Of a stretch of DNA of 64,000 bases, positions 9,652-19,445 are shown piece after piece (position 1 is the first letter of the stretch; every line of letters starts with the position of its first letter). The notes beneath the pieces are model-generated. The model was not told the origin of the DNA. It made no database searches and worked only from the letters and a program-made list of their open reading frames with translations. The DNA comes from Lacrimispora saccharolytica. Its GTDB lineage: Bacteria; Bacillota; Clostridia; Lachnospirales; Lachnospiraceae. The DNA is taken from NCBI GenBank assembly GCA_016899975.1, contig JACJJN010000016.1, positions 1 to 64,000 on the forward strand, read 5' to 3'. The position numbers and the translations under genes were made by a program.

Positions 9652-10875
9652 ATGCAGATTTCCGCTTCTCCCAGAGAGATCTTTCCTCTTTTCCGGCAGC
9701 TTTTATACGATGCCTTCCAAACGGACGCCTTGCTTTTTACCTGACCCTATGAAAACGTTGAACAGATCGACAATTCCATCCGCAAAACGCTGTGGGGCAG
9801 TTCCCGCTACGCTCCCCTGGAATTGCTTGACCATGCAGACATCACTTCCGCCCACCACATCGTAATCTTCAAAAGCAGTCTTCGCTTCTACAACATGATC
9901 TGTCTGCTTTCCTCCGATTCCCATTCGGATTTTATCAGCATCGGTCCCTTCCGCGACCAGGAAGTCACCTCATCCTTTCTGAGCCAGACGGCCCGTGACA
10001 ACCATCTGACCGGAGAATCTCTGTCCGTCATGAAAAAATATTACAGTACCATGCCGCTGGCGGATCCGGAATCCGTGGCATCTTTTGCCTCACATTTTCT
10101 CAGCGCCTTCCTTCCGGATTATGACAAAATACCGCCTGTCTATTTTAATTTTTCTGAGACAGACCATAAAATTGTTCCGGATCAGGAACTTCTGTTTTCC
10201 CAGACCTCCCGCTATGCGGAACAATACGCCAGAGGATACCGGGAAACCATTGACGCTCTCCTTCTCGGTGATTTCGAAACCACTTCCCGTTCCCTGCGCT
10301 CCTGGCTTTCGGTCACCGGGCTTCTCAAAGAAATGCACACCGGACGGCTACGCCGGAATCTGGCGGTACTGAACGAGATCTTTGCCTCCGCACTACTATC
10401 CTGCCCGGTACATCCCGTTTATATCCGTGAACTTGCCCATGAAATTCAGGTACAGATTGAAAATACGGAAAATTATGAAATGCTCTGCACGCTCCCCGGG
10501 CGGATCGCAAGAAAATATTGTCTGCTGGTAAAAAATCAGTCTCATTCCGACTACTCCGCACTGACCCGCCGCGTGATGGACTATATCCGGATCCACCTTG
10601 CCGAGGATCTCTCCCTGTCGGTCATAGCCCGGGAATGTCAGCGGCACCCCGCCTCACTCTCCGGCTATTTCCGGAAAGAGACCGGCATGACCATCACTTC
10701 CTATATCCGGCAGGAGCGGGTCCGACGGGCAGTTAATTATCTGAACATCTCTTCCCTGGAGATCCGCGAGATCGCATCCCGCGTCGGTTTCCATGACCTT
10801 GGGTATTTTTCCCGTGTCTTCCGCGAACAGATGGGCGTTTCCCCCAGCCAGTACCGAAAAACTTTCACGTATTAG
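9652..10875 (+). pseudogene. AraC family regulator with premature in-frame TGA
   Basis: The frame opens at ATG 9652 behind AATGGAGG but meets TGA at 9742-9744, codon 31. The same frame then stays open to 10875 and encodes a full AraC-type protein, including a C-terminal DNA-binding domain with LSLSVIARECQRHPASLSGY and IREIASRVGFHDLGYFSRVF. Only one substitution is needed to explain the break. A shorter protein might start downstream, for example at TTG 9823, but no good ribosome binding site is visible there. If intact it would be expected to control the adjacent GH2 gene. A sequencing error is an alternative explanation. Confidence 0.75.
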
Positions 10876-10943
10876 AGCGTGTTTAGCGTATGTTTGACAA
10901 TTGCTTTCACAATTTCACCATAATTTTCCGCTATAATCAAATG

Positions 10944-11162
10944 GTAACTGTTTGCTGCCATATCGACTACGTTGGTTCCATCGACGGCGTGGAATTCGAA
11001 GGCGGGAGTACCAACGGAGCGGGAACTGATCTGACCATTGGCTCCGGTCTCTATATCGATGATTTTGAGGAACAGCTGATCGGCGCACATCCGGGAGATT
11101 CCGTAGAAGTCAACGTCACCTTCCCAGACGATTATCAGCAGGAGGAGCTTCAGGGCAAAGAG
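10944..11162 (+). pseudogene. FKBP/trigger-factor isomerase domain relic
   Basis: About 73 codons read as part of an FKBP-type peptidyl-prolyl isomerase domain, with [35 protein letters not shown] and [15 protein letters not shown] in family order. The rest of the protein is missing at both ends, and no ribosome binding site precedes the ATG at 10941. The frame runs into a hairpin at 11159. This looks like the centre of a trigger-factor-like gene left by deletion. Confidence 0.65.
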
Positions 11163-11209
11163 TCCCAAAAGCCGGATTCTATTCAAAGAATGTCAGCTTT
11201 TGGGACTCT
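11159..11209. terminator. Hairpin, probable bidirectional terminator
   Basis: The arms AGAGTCCCAAAAGC and GCTTTTGGGACTCT pair perfectly over 14 bp. The structure sits between the FKBP relic and the stop codon of the minus-strand signalling gene at 11228. The T-rich tail is weak on both strands. Confidence 0.55.
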
Positions 11210-11227
11210 CTTTCATCTTCCATCTTT

Positions 11228-13747
11228 TTATTTTCTTTCGCCGGCTTCGTTCGCCATCTGTATTCTGCCCTCCTGCATACCGCAGACAAAGACAGGTACC
11301 AGTTTCGGATCAAACTGCTTTCCCGCCTCCTCCTCCAGAATCTGCAGCGCCCGCTCTTTCGGAATCACATCTTTATAAGAACGTTTTGTAGTCATCGCGT
11401 CAAAAGAATCAGCAATGCACAAGATACGTGCAGAAAGAGGGATATTTTCTCCGACGGTTCTTCTCGGATATCCTCTTCCGTCATACCTTTCATGGTGTCC
11501 GATCACCGCCGGGATTACATAATCCAGAGAAGGGAGATGACGAATAATCCCAATGGATGCCTCCACATGTCCTTTGATGATCTCATACTCCTCCTCGGTC
11601 AATTTTCCCGCTTTGTTGAGAATGGCTTCCGGAATTCCGATTTTTCCCACATCGTGCAAAAGCGCTGCCTGCCGGATGATCTCCACCATATCCGAATTCA
11701 ACTTCAATTCTTTTGCCAGAGAAGTCGCATAATGCGCTACATTATTGGAATGACTGAACGTATAGTGATCTTTTACATCAATTGCTGCTGTAAGCGCATA
11801 TATGGTCGATTCGTACCCCTTGTAAATGTTTTTGTGATCTTCTACATCCTCGATGAGATTTTCACGCAATACGGTATCGAAAATCTCAATTCCATTTTTA
11901 CCCGTACGTTTCACATGATTGACCGCCATATCAGCGTTTTCCAGCAGTTCCTCCACGCTCTTCGCCGCGTAAGGCGCAGCGCTGATTCCCGCGCTGATCG
12001 TCAGAACTTTGAGCTTATAGTCCACTGTCTGATCTGTCATCTGAAAGATCTGTTTCTGAATGGATCTGACCAGATTCTGCGCGGAAAATACGTCATATTT
12101 CGGAAGAAGAATCGCAAATTCCTTTCCGCTGTAACGCGCCGCATAACCGCTTTCTCCAACACTGCTTTTGATAATCTGCGCGATTCCGCGAAGCGCATTA
12201 TCTCCCGCCTGGGTTCCGTACAGCTGATTATACAGTTTAAAATCATCGATATTAATGATCGCCAGCGCCAGAGATCCGTCCTCATTCTTCTCAAATTCTT
12301 CCCGAAGAATCTCAAAGAAGTATTTCCGGTTCAGAAGCTGCGTCAGCTCATCTGTGCGCGCCTCATAATAAGCCGATTCATAAAGATGTGCATTCTTAAT
12401 GGCAATGGAAGCGCTGGAAGCTATCATCAGAATCATATCGAGATCCGACCTGCCGATCCGGTGATTGCCCGGAGGATTGGACAGCAGAAGGATTCCCACG
12501 ATATTTTGTTCATCTCTGAGGCCGATGCATGCTTCAATCCGCAAATTCTGAAGATTTCTCTTTTCCTCTTCCCACATTGCCTTGTATTCGATCATAGAAC
12601 GGAATTCTCTCATCAGAAGACCGTCGTTTCGTTCCATAATTTTTACCAGCGGATTATCCTTGCGAATCGTAAATGACAGATCGTTCAGAGGCTGATTGCT
12701 GTATCGCGCCTGATAATCTCCCGAATCACGGTCCTGAATACAAATATAAATATTTGCAGACTCTACGGTTTCCTGAATAATGTCCACCGTATCCGCCAGA
12801 ATTTCATCCACATGCAGACTTTTTGCCACCTGATTGTTGAACCTGCGGATTTTTTCCGCATGCTGCGCTTCCTCTTTCACGAAAAGATTTCCCATAATCT
12901 TCTGCCAAAGAAACACAAGAATCCAAAAAGTAAACAAGAACAGGACTGCAAAAATCATAATGTAGTAATTTTCGGCTTCCGGAAACCACAGTGCAGTCTG
13001 CTTTGTAATATAGGGCATCAAATTATAGTACAGCAAAAAAGTCAGAATCAGGCCGACGCCGTAACAGGCGCTTTCCGACGCTAAAAGTTTCAGCTGAAAC
13101 AACCGTTTCCGGAGCAATGCATAAATCAGGAAGATTGCATTGACAATTCCCAAAAGGATATCAATCGGGAATTCGTGAAATACCGGAAACAGCAGAGCTA
13201 AATTTCCGGCAAACAAGCAGAGAATTCCCAGAACAATAGGCTGAAATTGTTTTAAATACCACCGATCTTTTCGGCAAATGCGAATAATATTGATAAAACA
13301 ATGAATCACCACAATTGCGGCAGATCCAAAAAGTACCGCCACTTTCCAGGTATACTGATACACAAAAACGATCTCGCCATTTCTCTCCACCATCTCCGGC
13401 CAGCGCAGCAAAGTTCCGTTTGGAATATTCAGCACAAATAATGCCATCAGAAAAACGCCGTACAACCCGTTGAAAAATCTGTCTTCCCTGTCTCCAAAGG
13501 CATTAACAAACAGGAAGTAAGCATAAGGCATAAGAAGCAATCCGCCCAGCGAAACGTGATACCAGAAAATATAGGATGGATAAATATCCATTCGCATGAA
13601 TGCGGAACCGCCGCTCCAGCAAATCATGGTAGCCACAAGCAGCAAAAAGTATTTTACTATTTTTACTTTCTTTGCTGCCAGAAAGGTCAAAAAAATGAAA
13701 CAGTAAAAAAACAAAGCGATAATAGAAATATAACTATAATTTTGCAT
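11228..13747 (-). CDS. 7TM-GAF-GGDEF-HD-GYP signalling protein
   Basis: The 839-residue protein starts with about seven membrane helices (residues 1-235) of the 7TM histidine-kinase N-terminal type. These are followed by a GAF-like domain (about 300-455), a GGDEF domain (about 465-625) and an HD-GYP domain (about 640-825). HDVGKIGIP and [11 protein letters not shown] are intact, so cyclic-di-GMP phosphodiesterase activity is likely. The GGDEF signature reads SGKEF, so the cyclase half is probably inactive or regulatory. The start is set at 13747, where AAAGGAGATAAGG precedes ATG. It begins four bases after the GH3-like gene stops, as the last gene of a three-gene operon. Confidence 0.9.
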   Translation of the reverse strand: MQNYSYISIIALFFYCFIFLTFLAAKKVKIVKYFLLLVATMICWSGGSAFMRMDIYPSYIFWYHVSLGGLLLMPYAYFLFVNAFGDREDRFFNGLYGVFLMALFVLNIPNGTLLRWPEMVERNGEIVFVYQYTWKVAVLFGSAAIVVIHCFINIIRICRKDRWYLKQFQPIVLGILCLFAGNLALLFPVFHEFPIDILLGIVNAIFLIYALLRKRLFQLKLLASESACYGVGLILTFLLYYNLMPYITKQTALWFPEAENYYIMIFAVLFLFTFWILVFLWQKIMGNLFVKEEAQHAEKIRRFNNQVAKSLHVDEILADTVDIIQETVESANIYICIQDRDSGDYQARYSNQPLNDLSFTIRKDNPLVKIMERNDGLLMREFRSMIEYKAMWEEEKRNLQNLRIEACIGLRDEQNIVGILLLSNPPGNHRIGRSDLDMILMIASSASIAIKNAHLYESAYYEARTDELTQLLNRKYFFEILREEFEKNEDGSLALAIINIDDFKLYNQLYGTQAGDNALRGIAQIIKSSVGESGYAARYSGKEFAILLPKYDVFSAQNLVRSIQKQIFQMTDQTVDYKLKVLTISAGISAAPYAAKSVEELLENADMAVNHVKRTGKNGIEIFDTVLRENLIEDVEDHKNIYKGYESTIYALTAAIDVKDHYTFSHSNNVAHYATSLAKELKLNSDMVEIIRQAALLHDVGKIGIPEAILNKAGKLTEEEYEIIKGHVEASIGIIRHLPSLDYVIPAVIGHHERYDGRGYPRRTVGENIPLSARILCIADSFDAMTTKRSYKDVIPKERALQILEEEAGKQFDPKLVPVFVCGMQEGRIQMANEAGERK

Positions 13748-13751
13748 GACC

Positions 13752-15362
13752 TTATCTCCTTTGTTCCTTCTGCAATTCCAGCAATTCTCTGAGTTCATAA
13801 GGGGAAGGATTCATCTTTCCGATTTCTTTTCCCTTCGTTTCTTTATACTTCTCAAAAGTTCCGCATCTTACGATCGTTACGCACAGGGGGTCCATTCCCA
13901 GGATTTTTTTCAGATCACGATAATCCTGATCGATGTATTTAAAATATGTAGTAAGAAGGCTTTTCATAATATCCGTTGTAACTGCATGGCTGATCAGGGC
14001 ATTTTTTTCCACCTCAAGATACAGATGCAGATACGGGCGGTTATTCTCATTGTATTCCTTCAATGCCGTCCAGTGCGTAATCGGCTGTCCGGAAAGGTTG
14101 ATAACGCTTTGAATGCCGTTTTTGGAAATCCGGGTAAAGCCGGCAATATCAATAACATCAGGTACCCGGTCCACATATTCAAATCGCGGGATTTTTGTAT
14201 GATCTTCTTTATTCTGAAGTCCCACACAGCGATAAGTATCTCCCACACGATACCGTGCAAAAGCTCCCCCTTTAAACAAAGTAATCACAATCTCATACTT
14301 TTCTCCCGGCACGACTTCATCCATCAGGCAGGTTCTTGGAACATACGATGGATCTTCCAGATTCCTGAGCATATCCTCTTCAGGAATAAACTCATAAAAA
14401 CTGGTATCAGGGAAAAAATACATCCCGTTCCTGGTCCAGGTCTCCGTACCGGAAATGGATGGTTCCGTTCCCGCAAAAAGTTCCATCGGACGCACACCCC
14501 AAAGTTCTTCCAGATCATCCTTATAACACCAGTTATCCGTGCCTGCTACCATGAATCCTTTCAAATGAAACAGATCCTTGGGTTTCAACGGCCGGTTTTC
14601 CTTCTTGCATCTTTGCTTCGCCCGCAGGATTCTCAGGAGCATATATGGCTTGTACTTCAAAAGTTCTGACGGACGTATGGCTCCTTTCTGAGACATGGAT
14701 GAGAGACTTTGACTGACCGCATAGGCAACACTTCCAAGCCCAAAGAAAAATTCCAGATCTTTTTTCATCGCCATCTTAAATCCTGCCTTATTTCTTTCAC
14801 TGAAAGACATATTAACAGCATCCTTGACCGCGGGGAGAAACTGAATGCCTATTTCTTCATTCAGGGCAAGCGGAAACAGACCCGTTGCAAACGGAAGAGG
14901 CGCAAGTCCATATAAAATTTTATCTGTATCTGCAATATCAAATTTCCCTCTCTCCCTGCTGGTAGATAAGATCAGACACGCAATGACATTATTCCGATAA
15001 ACATCCAGCATGCTTCTCGTATACGGTGCCAGTTTGATTGGGTGTCTTCCACCTTCCCAGGTAGTCTGGATCCAGATCACCGGATTTCCGGGAAGTGTTT
15101 CTGATTTTTTCTGAAGAAGAATATCCGCATAATCCTCATAGGTAGTCAGCGGCACCATCTGTCTGAATTCTTCAATTGTTTTGGGCTTTTTCCCCTTCAA
15201 AATAGAACGGCCGAGTTCACAGTTCGACCATAGCTGTATCTGTTCCTCCATCAATCTTCTCTGGATGTTCATATACTCTTCCATGGACAGATCCAAAAAT
15301 CCGCAGTACTGATCCCAGATTTCCTGATAACGCCGCTCCTTTAATTGTTCTGAAAGGCTCAT
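13752..15362 (-). CDS. GH3-family acyl-adenylating protein
   Basis: The 536-residue product aligns in outline with the GH3 auxin-responsive promoter family, acyl-acid-amido synthetases of the firefly-luciferase superfamily. PLTTYEDYADIL near the N-terminus, LFAGTEPSISGTETW in the middle and FARYRVGDTYRCVG (the usual YRVGD nucleotide motif) are recognisable. The first nucleotide loop, normally a Ser/Thr-Gly-Thr-Ser-type sequence, reads TTWEGGRHPIK, which is unusual. The ATG at 15362 overlaps the upstream TGA as ATGA and has GGAAAGGAG upstream. Substrates of bacterial GH3 proteins are poorly known, and no function is claimed beyond probable acyl activation. Confidence 0.75.
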   Translation of the reverse strand: MSLSEQLKERRYQEIWDQYCGFLDLSMEEYMNIQRRLMEEQIQLWSNCELGRSILKGKKPKTIEEFRQMVPLTTYEDYADILLQKKSETLPGNPVIWIQTTWEGGRHPIKLAPYTRSMLDVYRNNVIACLILSTSRERGKFDIADTDKILYGLAPLPFATGLFPLALNEEIGIQFLPAVKDAVNMSFSERNKAGFKMAMKKDLEFFFGLGSVAYAVSQSLSSMSQKGAIRPSELLKYKPYMLLRILRAKQRCKKENRPLKPKDLFHLKGFMVAGTDNWCYKDDLEELWGVRPMELFAGTEPSISGTETWTRNGMYFFPDTSFYEFIPEEDMLRNLEDPSYVPRTCLMDEVVPGEKYEIVITLFKGGAFARYRVGDTYRCVGLQNKEDHTKIPRFEYVDRVPDVIDIAGFTRISKNGIQSVINLSGQPITHWTALKEYNENNRPYLHLYLEVEKNALISHAVTTDIMKSLLTTYFKYIDQDYRDLKKILGMDPLCVTIVRCGTFEKYKETKGKEIGKMNPSPYELRELLELQKEQRR

Positions 15363-15934
15363 TTTTCCCCAGCTCCTTTCCAGGTATTTCTGCAACGTAA
15401 AATACTTCTCTTATTGGGAAGCAGAAATGGAGTTGCTTTCTTGTATTCTTCGTAATTGGAAAATGTTTTCGGAAAGCTGTACAGATCCTGAAAGATCACA
15501 TACAAAATATTCAGAACGATCATTGTAACTGCAAACAGCATTCCATCGCGGTCCTTCCACAGAGCTCCCAGACACAGATAAAGTCCCGCAAACCACAAAA
15601 CACCGGGATGTCGACACAGAGCGTACACTCCCTCTGTATATGCTTCCCGGTACCTACTTTCTTGTATATATGTTGTCTCAAAAGGCAGTGCAAAAAAAAG
15701 CGTATAGATCAGAAAGCACAGAAAAAAAACTCCTCCTGCAATCCATACAAGATCAGAAGGCGCGGACAAAAAAGCCTCCCTGTTTGACCAGAATAAAATT
15801 CCGGTTCCTGCAGCCACAAAAACGCTTCCTATCACGAACAGCGTTCCCATCCATCCTGAAAGTTTTCTCACACTATTCACATCATAAAGAAAATAACAGA
15901 AAAACCCAAGACATCCGAAAAATAATGCTAACAT
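15359..15934 (-). CDS. ICMT/PEMT-like membrane methyltransferase family protein
   Basis: The 191-residue protein has about five hydrophobic helices. Its segment GVYALCRHPGVLWFAGLYLCLG resembles the substrate and cofactor motif RHPxY of isoprenylcysteine carboxyl methyltransferase and phospholipid methyltransferases. The usual Tyr after RHP is replaced (RHPGVLW), and YEEYKKATPFLLP near the C-terminus recalls the family ending. Methylation of a lipid or prenyl-like acceptor at the membrane is possible but unproven. It is the first gene of the operon and is translationally coupled to the GH3-like gene by a four-base overlap. Confidence 0.6.
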   Translation of the reverse strand: MLALFFGCLGFFCYFLYDVNSVRKLSGWMGTLFVIGSVFVAAGTGILFWSNREAFLSAPSDLVWIAGGVFFLCFLIYTLFFALPFETTYIQESRYREAYTEGVYALCRHPGVLWFAGLYLCLGALWKDRDGMLFAVTMIVLNILYVIFQDLYSFPKTFSNYEEYKKATPFLLPNKRSILRCRNTWKGAGEK

Positions 15935-16081
15935 GCCGTATTCCTGCCTTTCGTACAGTCAGCTATTATTCTATCATAGTGGTCACAAAAAAGTCAAACA
16001 ACGGGAGACTTTTTTTGAAAATATATTACATTTTTTCTAATACTTTCGGTGGTCGTCTGAATGTTAACAAATCACGGCTCC

Positions 16082-16951
16082 TTACCGTTTGTCCCCAAGG
16101 AAGAACAGTGCAACCGTTCCAGGACCCGCATGGGCTCCAATCGTAGCACCTACCGGATGAATATGGATATCCTCAATTCCATACTTCTCCCGTACCAGAT
16201 CCGCAACCATCCGCGCATCTTTTTCGCAGTCTCCATGGCTGATAAAAATCGTCTGGTTCTTGTCCTTCCAGCTTCCAATCCTTTCATCCATCATCCGTAC
16301 CAGTTCCGCCAGCGCTTTCTTTCTGCCTCTGACCTTGGACAAAAGAATCAGATGCCCTTCGTCGTCCACATGGAGCATCGGTTTGATTCCTGCCATCGTT
16401 CCCACGATAGCACTCAGCTTGGAGACCCGTCCTCCGCGGTGCAGATGGAACAGATCGTCTACGGTAAACACATGACAAAGATAAAGTTTGTTCTCCTCCA
16501 GGAAATCTCCGACTTCCTGCATGGATTTTCCTTCTTCTTTCATTTTGACCGCATAGTAAAGCAGCAATCCCTCGCCCATGGAAGCACACAGGGAATCCAC
16601 AACACGGATCGTGATTTCCGGATATTCCTCCATCAGTTCCTGCGCGGCGATCCGGCCGCTGTTGACGCTTCCGCTGAGACCGGAAGAAAATCCCAGATAC
16701 AGGATATCAATCCCCTTTTCCACATAAGGAAGCCAGCATTTCTTTATATCCTCGGAATTTGCCTGAGAAGTCGTCGGCATTGCTCCGGCGCGCATCCACT
16801 CATAAAACTGATGAGAATCCACCTTATGCTCTTTATCAAACGTTTCTCCATTCACGGTACAGCTCAGGCTCACATATGGAATCTGGTGTTCCTCGTAGAA
16901 TGATTCCGGCATGTCACAGGTATCGTCTGTCGCAATCACATATTCTTTCAT
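16082..16951 (-). CDS. DegV family fatty-acid-binding protein
   Basis: The 289-residue length and the motifs TDDTCDMP near the N-terminus, TSQANSEDIKKCW, YLGFSSGLSGSVNSG and the C-terminal HAGPGTVALFFLG are those of DegV proteins. Family members bind one fatty acid; in several Firmicutes related FakB proteins present it to FakA kinase. No fakA is adjacent, so its partner is not shown here. Confidence 0.92.
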   Translation of the reverse strand: MKEYVIATDDTCDMPESFYEEHQIPYVSLSCTVNGETFDKEHKVDSHQFYEWMRAGAMPTTSQANSEDIKKCWLPYVEKGIDILYLGFSSGLSGSVNSGRIAAQELMEEYPEITIRVVDSLCASMGEGLLLYYAVKMKEEGKSMQEVGDFLEENKLYLCHVFTVDDLFHLHRGGRVSKLSAIVGTMAGIKPMLHVDDEGHLILLSKVRGRKKALAELVRMMDERIGSWKDKNQTIFISHGDCEKDARMVADLVREKYGIEDIHIHPVGATIGAHAGPGTVALFFLGDKR

Positions 16952-17080
16952 AACTACACCTTCTCTCCTGCATTCTCTTTGTGTTTAATCTTACCATTCT
17001 GTGCCGGAATTTTCAATACATAGTTTTCAAAACTACGTGACAGCTGTAACGGTTCTACTGCCGGAACAACTGCTCCCGGC

Positions 17081-18346
17081 TTATTCCATAGCCTCCAGAA
17101 CTTCGATTGCCTTCTCAAGCTGAACATCGCTTTCCGCGTCCTCCGGCTGCTCCGCCTCCACATCCGGCGCAATGCCGACGCCATGGATATCATTTCCTTT
17201 CGGTGTATAATAATGAGCAACGGTCAGCTTGACAACGCTCTGATCCGGAAGCGTATAGAAATCCTGCACGATGCCTTTTCCGAATGTCTGGGTTCCGACG
17301 ATGGTTCCCAACCCGTAATCCTTGACTGCTCCGGTAAAAATTTCTCCGGCGCTGGCTGTATTTTCATCCACCAGAACGACCAGCGGAATATCCAGGGGCG
17401 TCTCTCCCTCACAGGTATATTCCTCCCGGTTTCCCTGTTTATCCTCCGTATACACGATCAGCCCTTCCGGCAGGATCTGTCTCAGCGTATCGCATACCGC
17501 AGTGACCAGACCTCCTGGATTACCTCTCAGGTCAATCAAAAGCTTCTGGAGCCCTTCCTCCTGAAGCTGCTGATAAACGTCGGCAAACTGGTCGGAAGTG
17601 AGCCCTGTAAACTGGCTGATGGCCAGATATCCAATGGTATCTGTCAGCATCTTTCCTGCCACAGTCTGTGTCTCCAGTTTCTCTCTGGTCACCTCCGCCT
17701 GGATCTGTCCTGTCCCCTCCCGTTCCACAGTCAGGTTGATCGTATCGTTCTCTCCTTCCCGTATCAGGGCGGCTGCTTCTGTCACGGTCATGGAAGTCAC
17801 ATCCGTACCGTCCACTGCGATCAATATATCTCCCGCCTGAATGCCCGCCTCAGCCGCAGGTGAACCGTCCGTCACTTCCACAATCGTCAGACCGGCGCCT
17901 TCCTCCGTCTGCCCGATAGTGATTCCTACCCCTTCATAGTAGCCTTCCTGTGAGGTCGCCAGTTTCTGAAACTCTTCTTCTGTGTAGTAGTCCGCATATC
18001 TGTCGCCAAGACCGCTGATCAGTCCTCGGTACATACCCTCAGCCAATGCCTCCTCATCCTTCTCGCCCACATAAACCTCGTCGATCAGCTGCTCGATCGT
18101 CCGGATCTTTTCGCTGGTCTGCACGCTGGTCGGGGTATCCGTTCCTCCAGGCAGCCATATAAAATGGGAAGCTGTGCGAATGACTGTCAGAAGAAGGATC
18201 ACTGTAACGGCTCCGGCAAGGAAACTTCCCCAGCCATTTTCTTTCTTCTCCGGTTTTCGTTTTCCTATCATCTCCTGCCCTTTCTTTTCTCTTTCTGAGG
18301 CTTCTTCCTGCTGGTTACTGTTTTGCTGTCTGATTTCTTCGTTCAT
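17081..18346 (-). CDS. S41 family C-terminal processing protease
   Basis: The 421-residue protein has a basic and acidic N-terminal tail, one membrane helix (about residues 40-60), a PDZ domain (about 115-195) and an S41 protease domain. ENTASAGEIFTGAVKDYG contains the catalytic Ser and GTQTFGKGIVQ the general-base Lys. It would be a CtpA/CtpB-like protease acting outside the membrane. The start at 18346 follows CAGGAG. It lies downstream of ftsEX on the same strand, a common arrangement in clostridia. Confidence 0.92.
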   Translation of the reverse strand: MNEEIRQQNSNQQEEASEREKKGQEMIGKRKPEKKENGWGSFLAGAVTVILLLTVIRTASHFIWLPGGTDTPTSVQTSEKIRTIEQLIDEVYVGEKDEEALAEGMYRGLISGLGDRYADYYTEEEFQKLATSQEGYYEGVGITIGQTEEGAGLTIVEVTDGSPAAEAGIQAGDILIAVDGTDVTSMTVTEAAALIREGENDTINLTVEREGTGQIQAEVTREKLETQTVAGKMLTDTIGYLAISQFTGLTSDQFADVYQQLQEEGLQKLLIDLRGNPGGLVTAVCDTLRQILPEGLIVYTEDKQGNREEYTCEGETPLDIPLVVLVDENTASAGEIFTGAVKDYGLGTIVGTQTFGKGIVQDFYTLPDQSVVKLTVAHYYTPKGNDIHGVGIAPDVEAEQPEDAESDVQLEKAIEVLEAME

Positions 18347-18509
18347 ATCTGCTCCTGTTTCCGAAAAAAGCTGCCTCATGGCAGGTTTACCCTTTCCAAT
18401 GAGACAGCCCCCTGAATTCTATTATATGATATTTCTTTGCCCGTTCATTCCTCTTCTGTCTGTGCCGTCGGTAACCGCCATGGCGGAATCTTTTCTTCCG
18501 ACTGTCACA

Positions 18510-19445
18510 TCAGACTTTCAGATGCCTGCGGATCGTAAAAATACTTCCGATCAGACCGATGCCTATTCCCAGAAGCACTCCCACCGGGAGCAGTGTTCTG
18601 AAAACTTCGTTGACCGGAAGGAAGGTCATGATATTGGTCAGCGCGCTGAAATTATTCATTGCATAACTGATCACTCTTCCGTAAATCATATACCACAGCA
18701 GCAACGGAATCGCCGCGCCAACCAGTCCGATGAGCATACCTTCGATCAGGAACGGCGCTCTTACAAAAAGGTTGGTCGCTCCGATCAGTTTCATAATTCC
18801 AATCTCTTCCTTGCGGACAGAGATACCAACAGTAACCGTATTGCTGATCAGGAACGCGGAAACCGCCAGAAGAATCAGGATGATCGCAATCGACACATAT
18901 CCAACCACCCGGTTCAGTGTAGACAGCGTTGCGCTTGCTTCCTGCTGCTGGCTGACGTCACGGACACCTTCCAGTGTTTTGATATATTCAACCACCGCAT
19001 TCTGATCTTCAATCCTGTTTACATATACATTATAATGGGCGGAATTTGCCAGCGGGTTATCGTTGGGATTGATCAGATTCTTTGCCCGCTCTTTCGCCTC
19101 CTCATCCCCCTCGTCCAGGTTCAGATATTCCGTAATATACTCGTCCCACGCGTCATCCGCGGAAACATAATCAATCTGCTTGATCAGCGACGTCTTCGAG
19201 GCGATCTGTACGCCGATCGTATCGATCGTTGCCTGATCGGTTTCCTCGTTGAAGTATACTACGATATTTACGGATGATTCCACATTCTTCATCATGTAGT
19301 TGAAGTTTACAACTACCGAATAGAAGATGCTGAACATAAAAATGCAGGCTGCCATCGTTGCCACAGACGCCAGTGAGAACATTTTGTTTCTCCAGATGCT
19401 CTTGACGCCCTGCTTGATGCTGTATCCCAGTGTACTAAGCCTCAT
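18510..19445 (-). CDS. ftsX: Cell division ABC transporter permease FtsX
   Basis: FtsX anchors FtsE and transmits ATP-driven conformational change across the membrane to peptidoglycan hydrolases. The 311-residue protein has one N-terminal helix (about 20-45), an extracellular domain (about 50-165) and three further helices at the C-terminus. IRKEEIGIMKLIGAT (SVRKEEIGIMKLIGATN) is the characteristic FtsX loop. The start at 19445 overlaps the end of ftsE by 11 bases, supporting coupling. Confidence 0.95.
   Translation of the reverse strand: MRLSTLGYSIKQGVKSIWRNKMFSLASVATMAACIFMFSIFYSVVVNFNYMMKNVESSVNIVVYFNEETDQATIDTIGVQIASKTSLIKQIDYVSADDAWDEYITEYLNLDEGDEEAKERAKNLINPNDNPLANSAHYNVYVNRIEDQNAVVEYIKTLEGVRDVSQQQEASATLSTLNRVVGYVSIAIILILLAVSAFLISNTVTVGISVRKEEIGIMKLIGATNLFVRAPFLIEGMLIGLVGAAIPLLLWYMIYGRVISYAMNNFSALTNIMTFLPVNEVFRTLLPVGVLLGIGIGLIGSIFTIRRHLKV

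Noticed and set aside
9742-9744. TGA in the AraC gene read as selenocysteine
   Set aside because: Regulators of this family have no selenocysteine and no SECIS-like hairpin was evident just downstream.
10890-11378. The FKBP-like frame as a complete 162-residue gene
   Set aside because: Only the central 73 codons resemble FKBP; the rest is hairpin and antisense to the HD-GYP gene, and there is no ribosome binding site.
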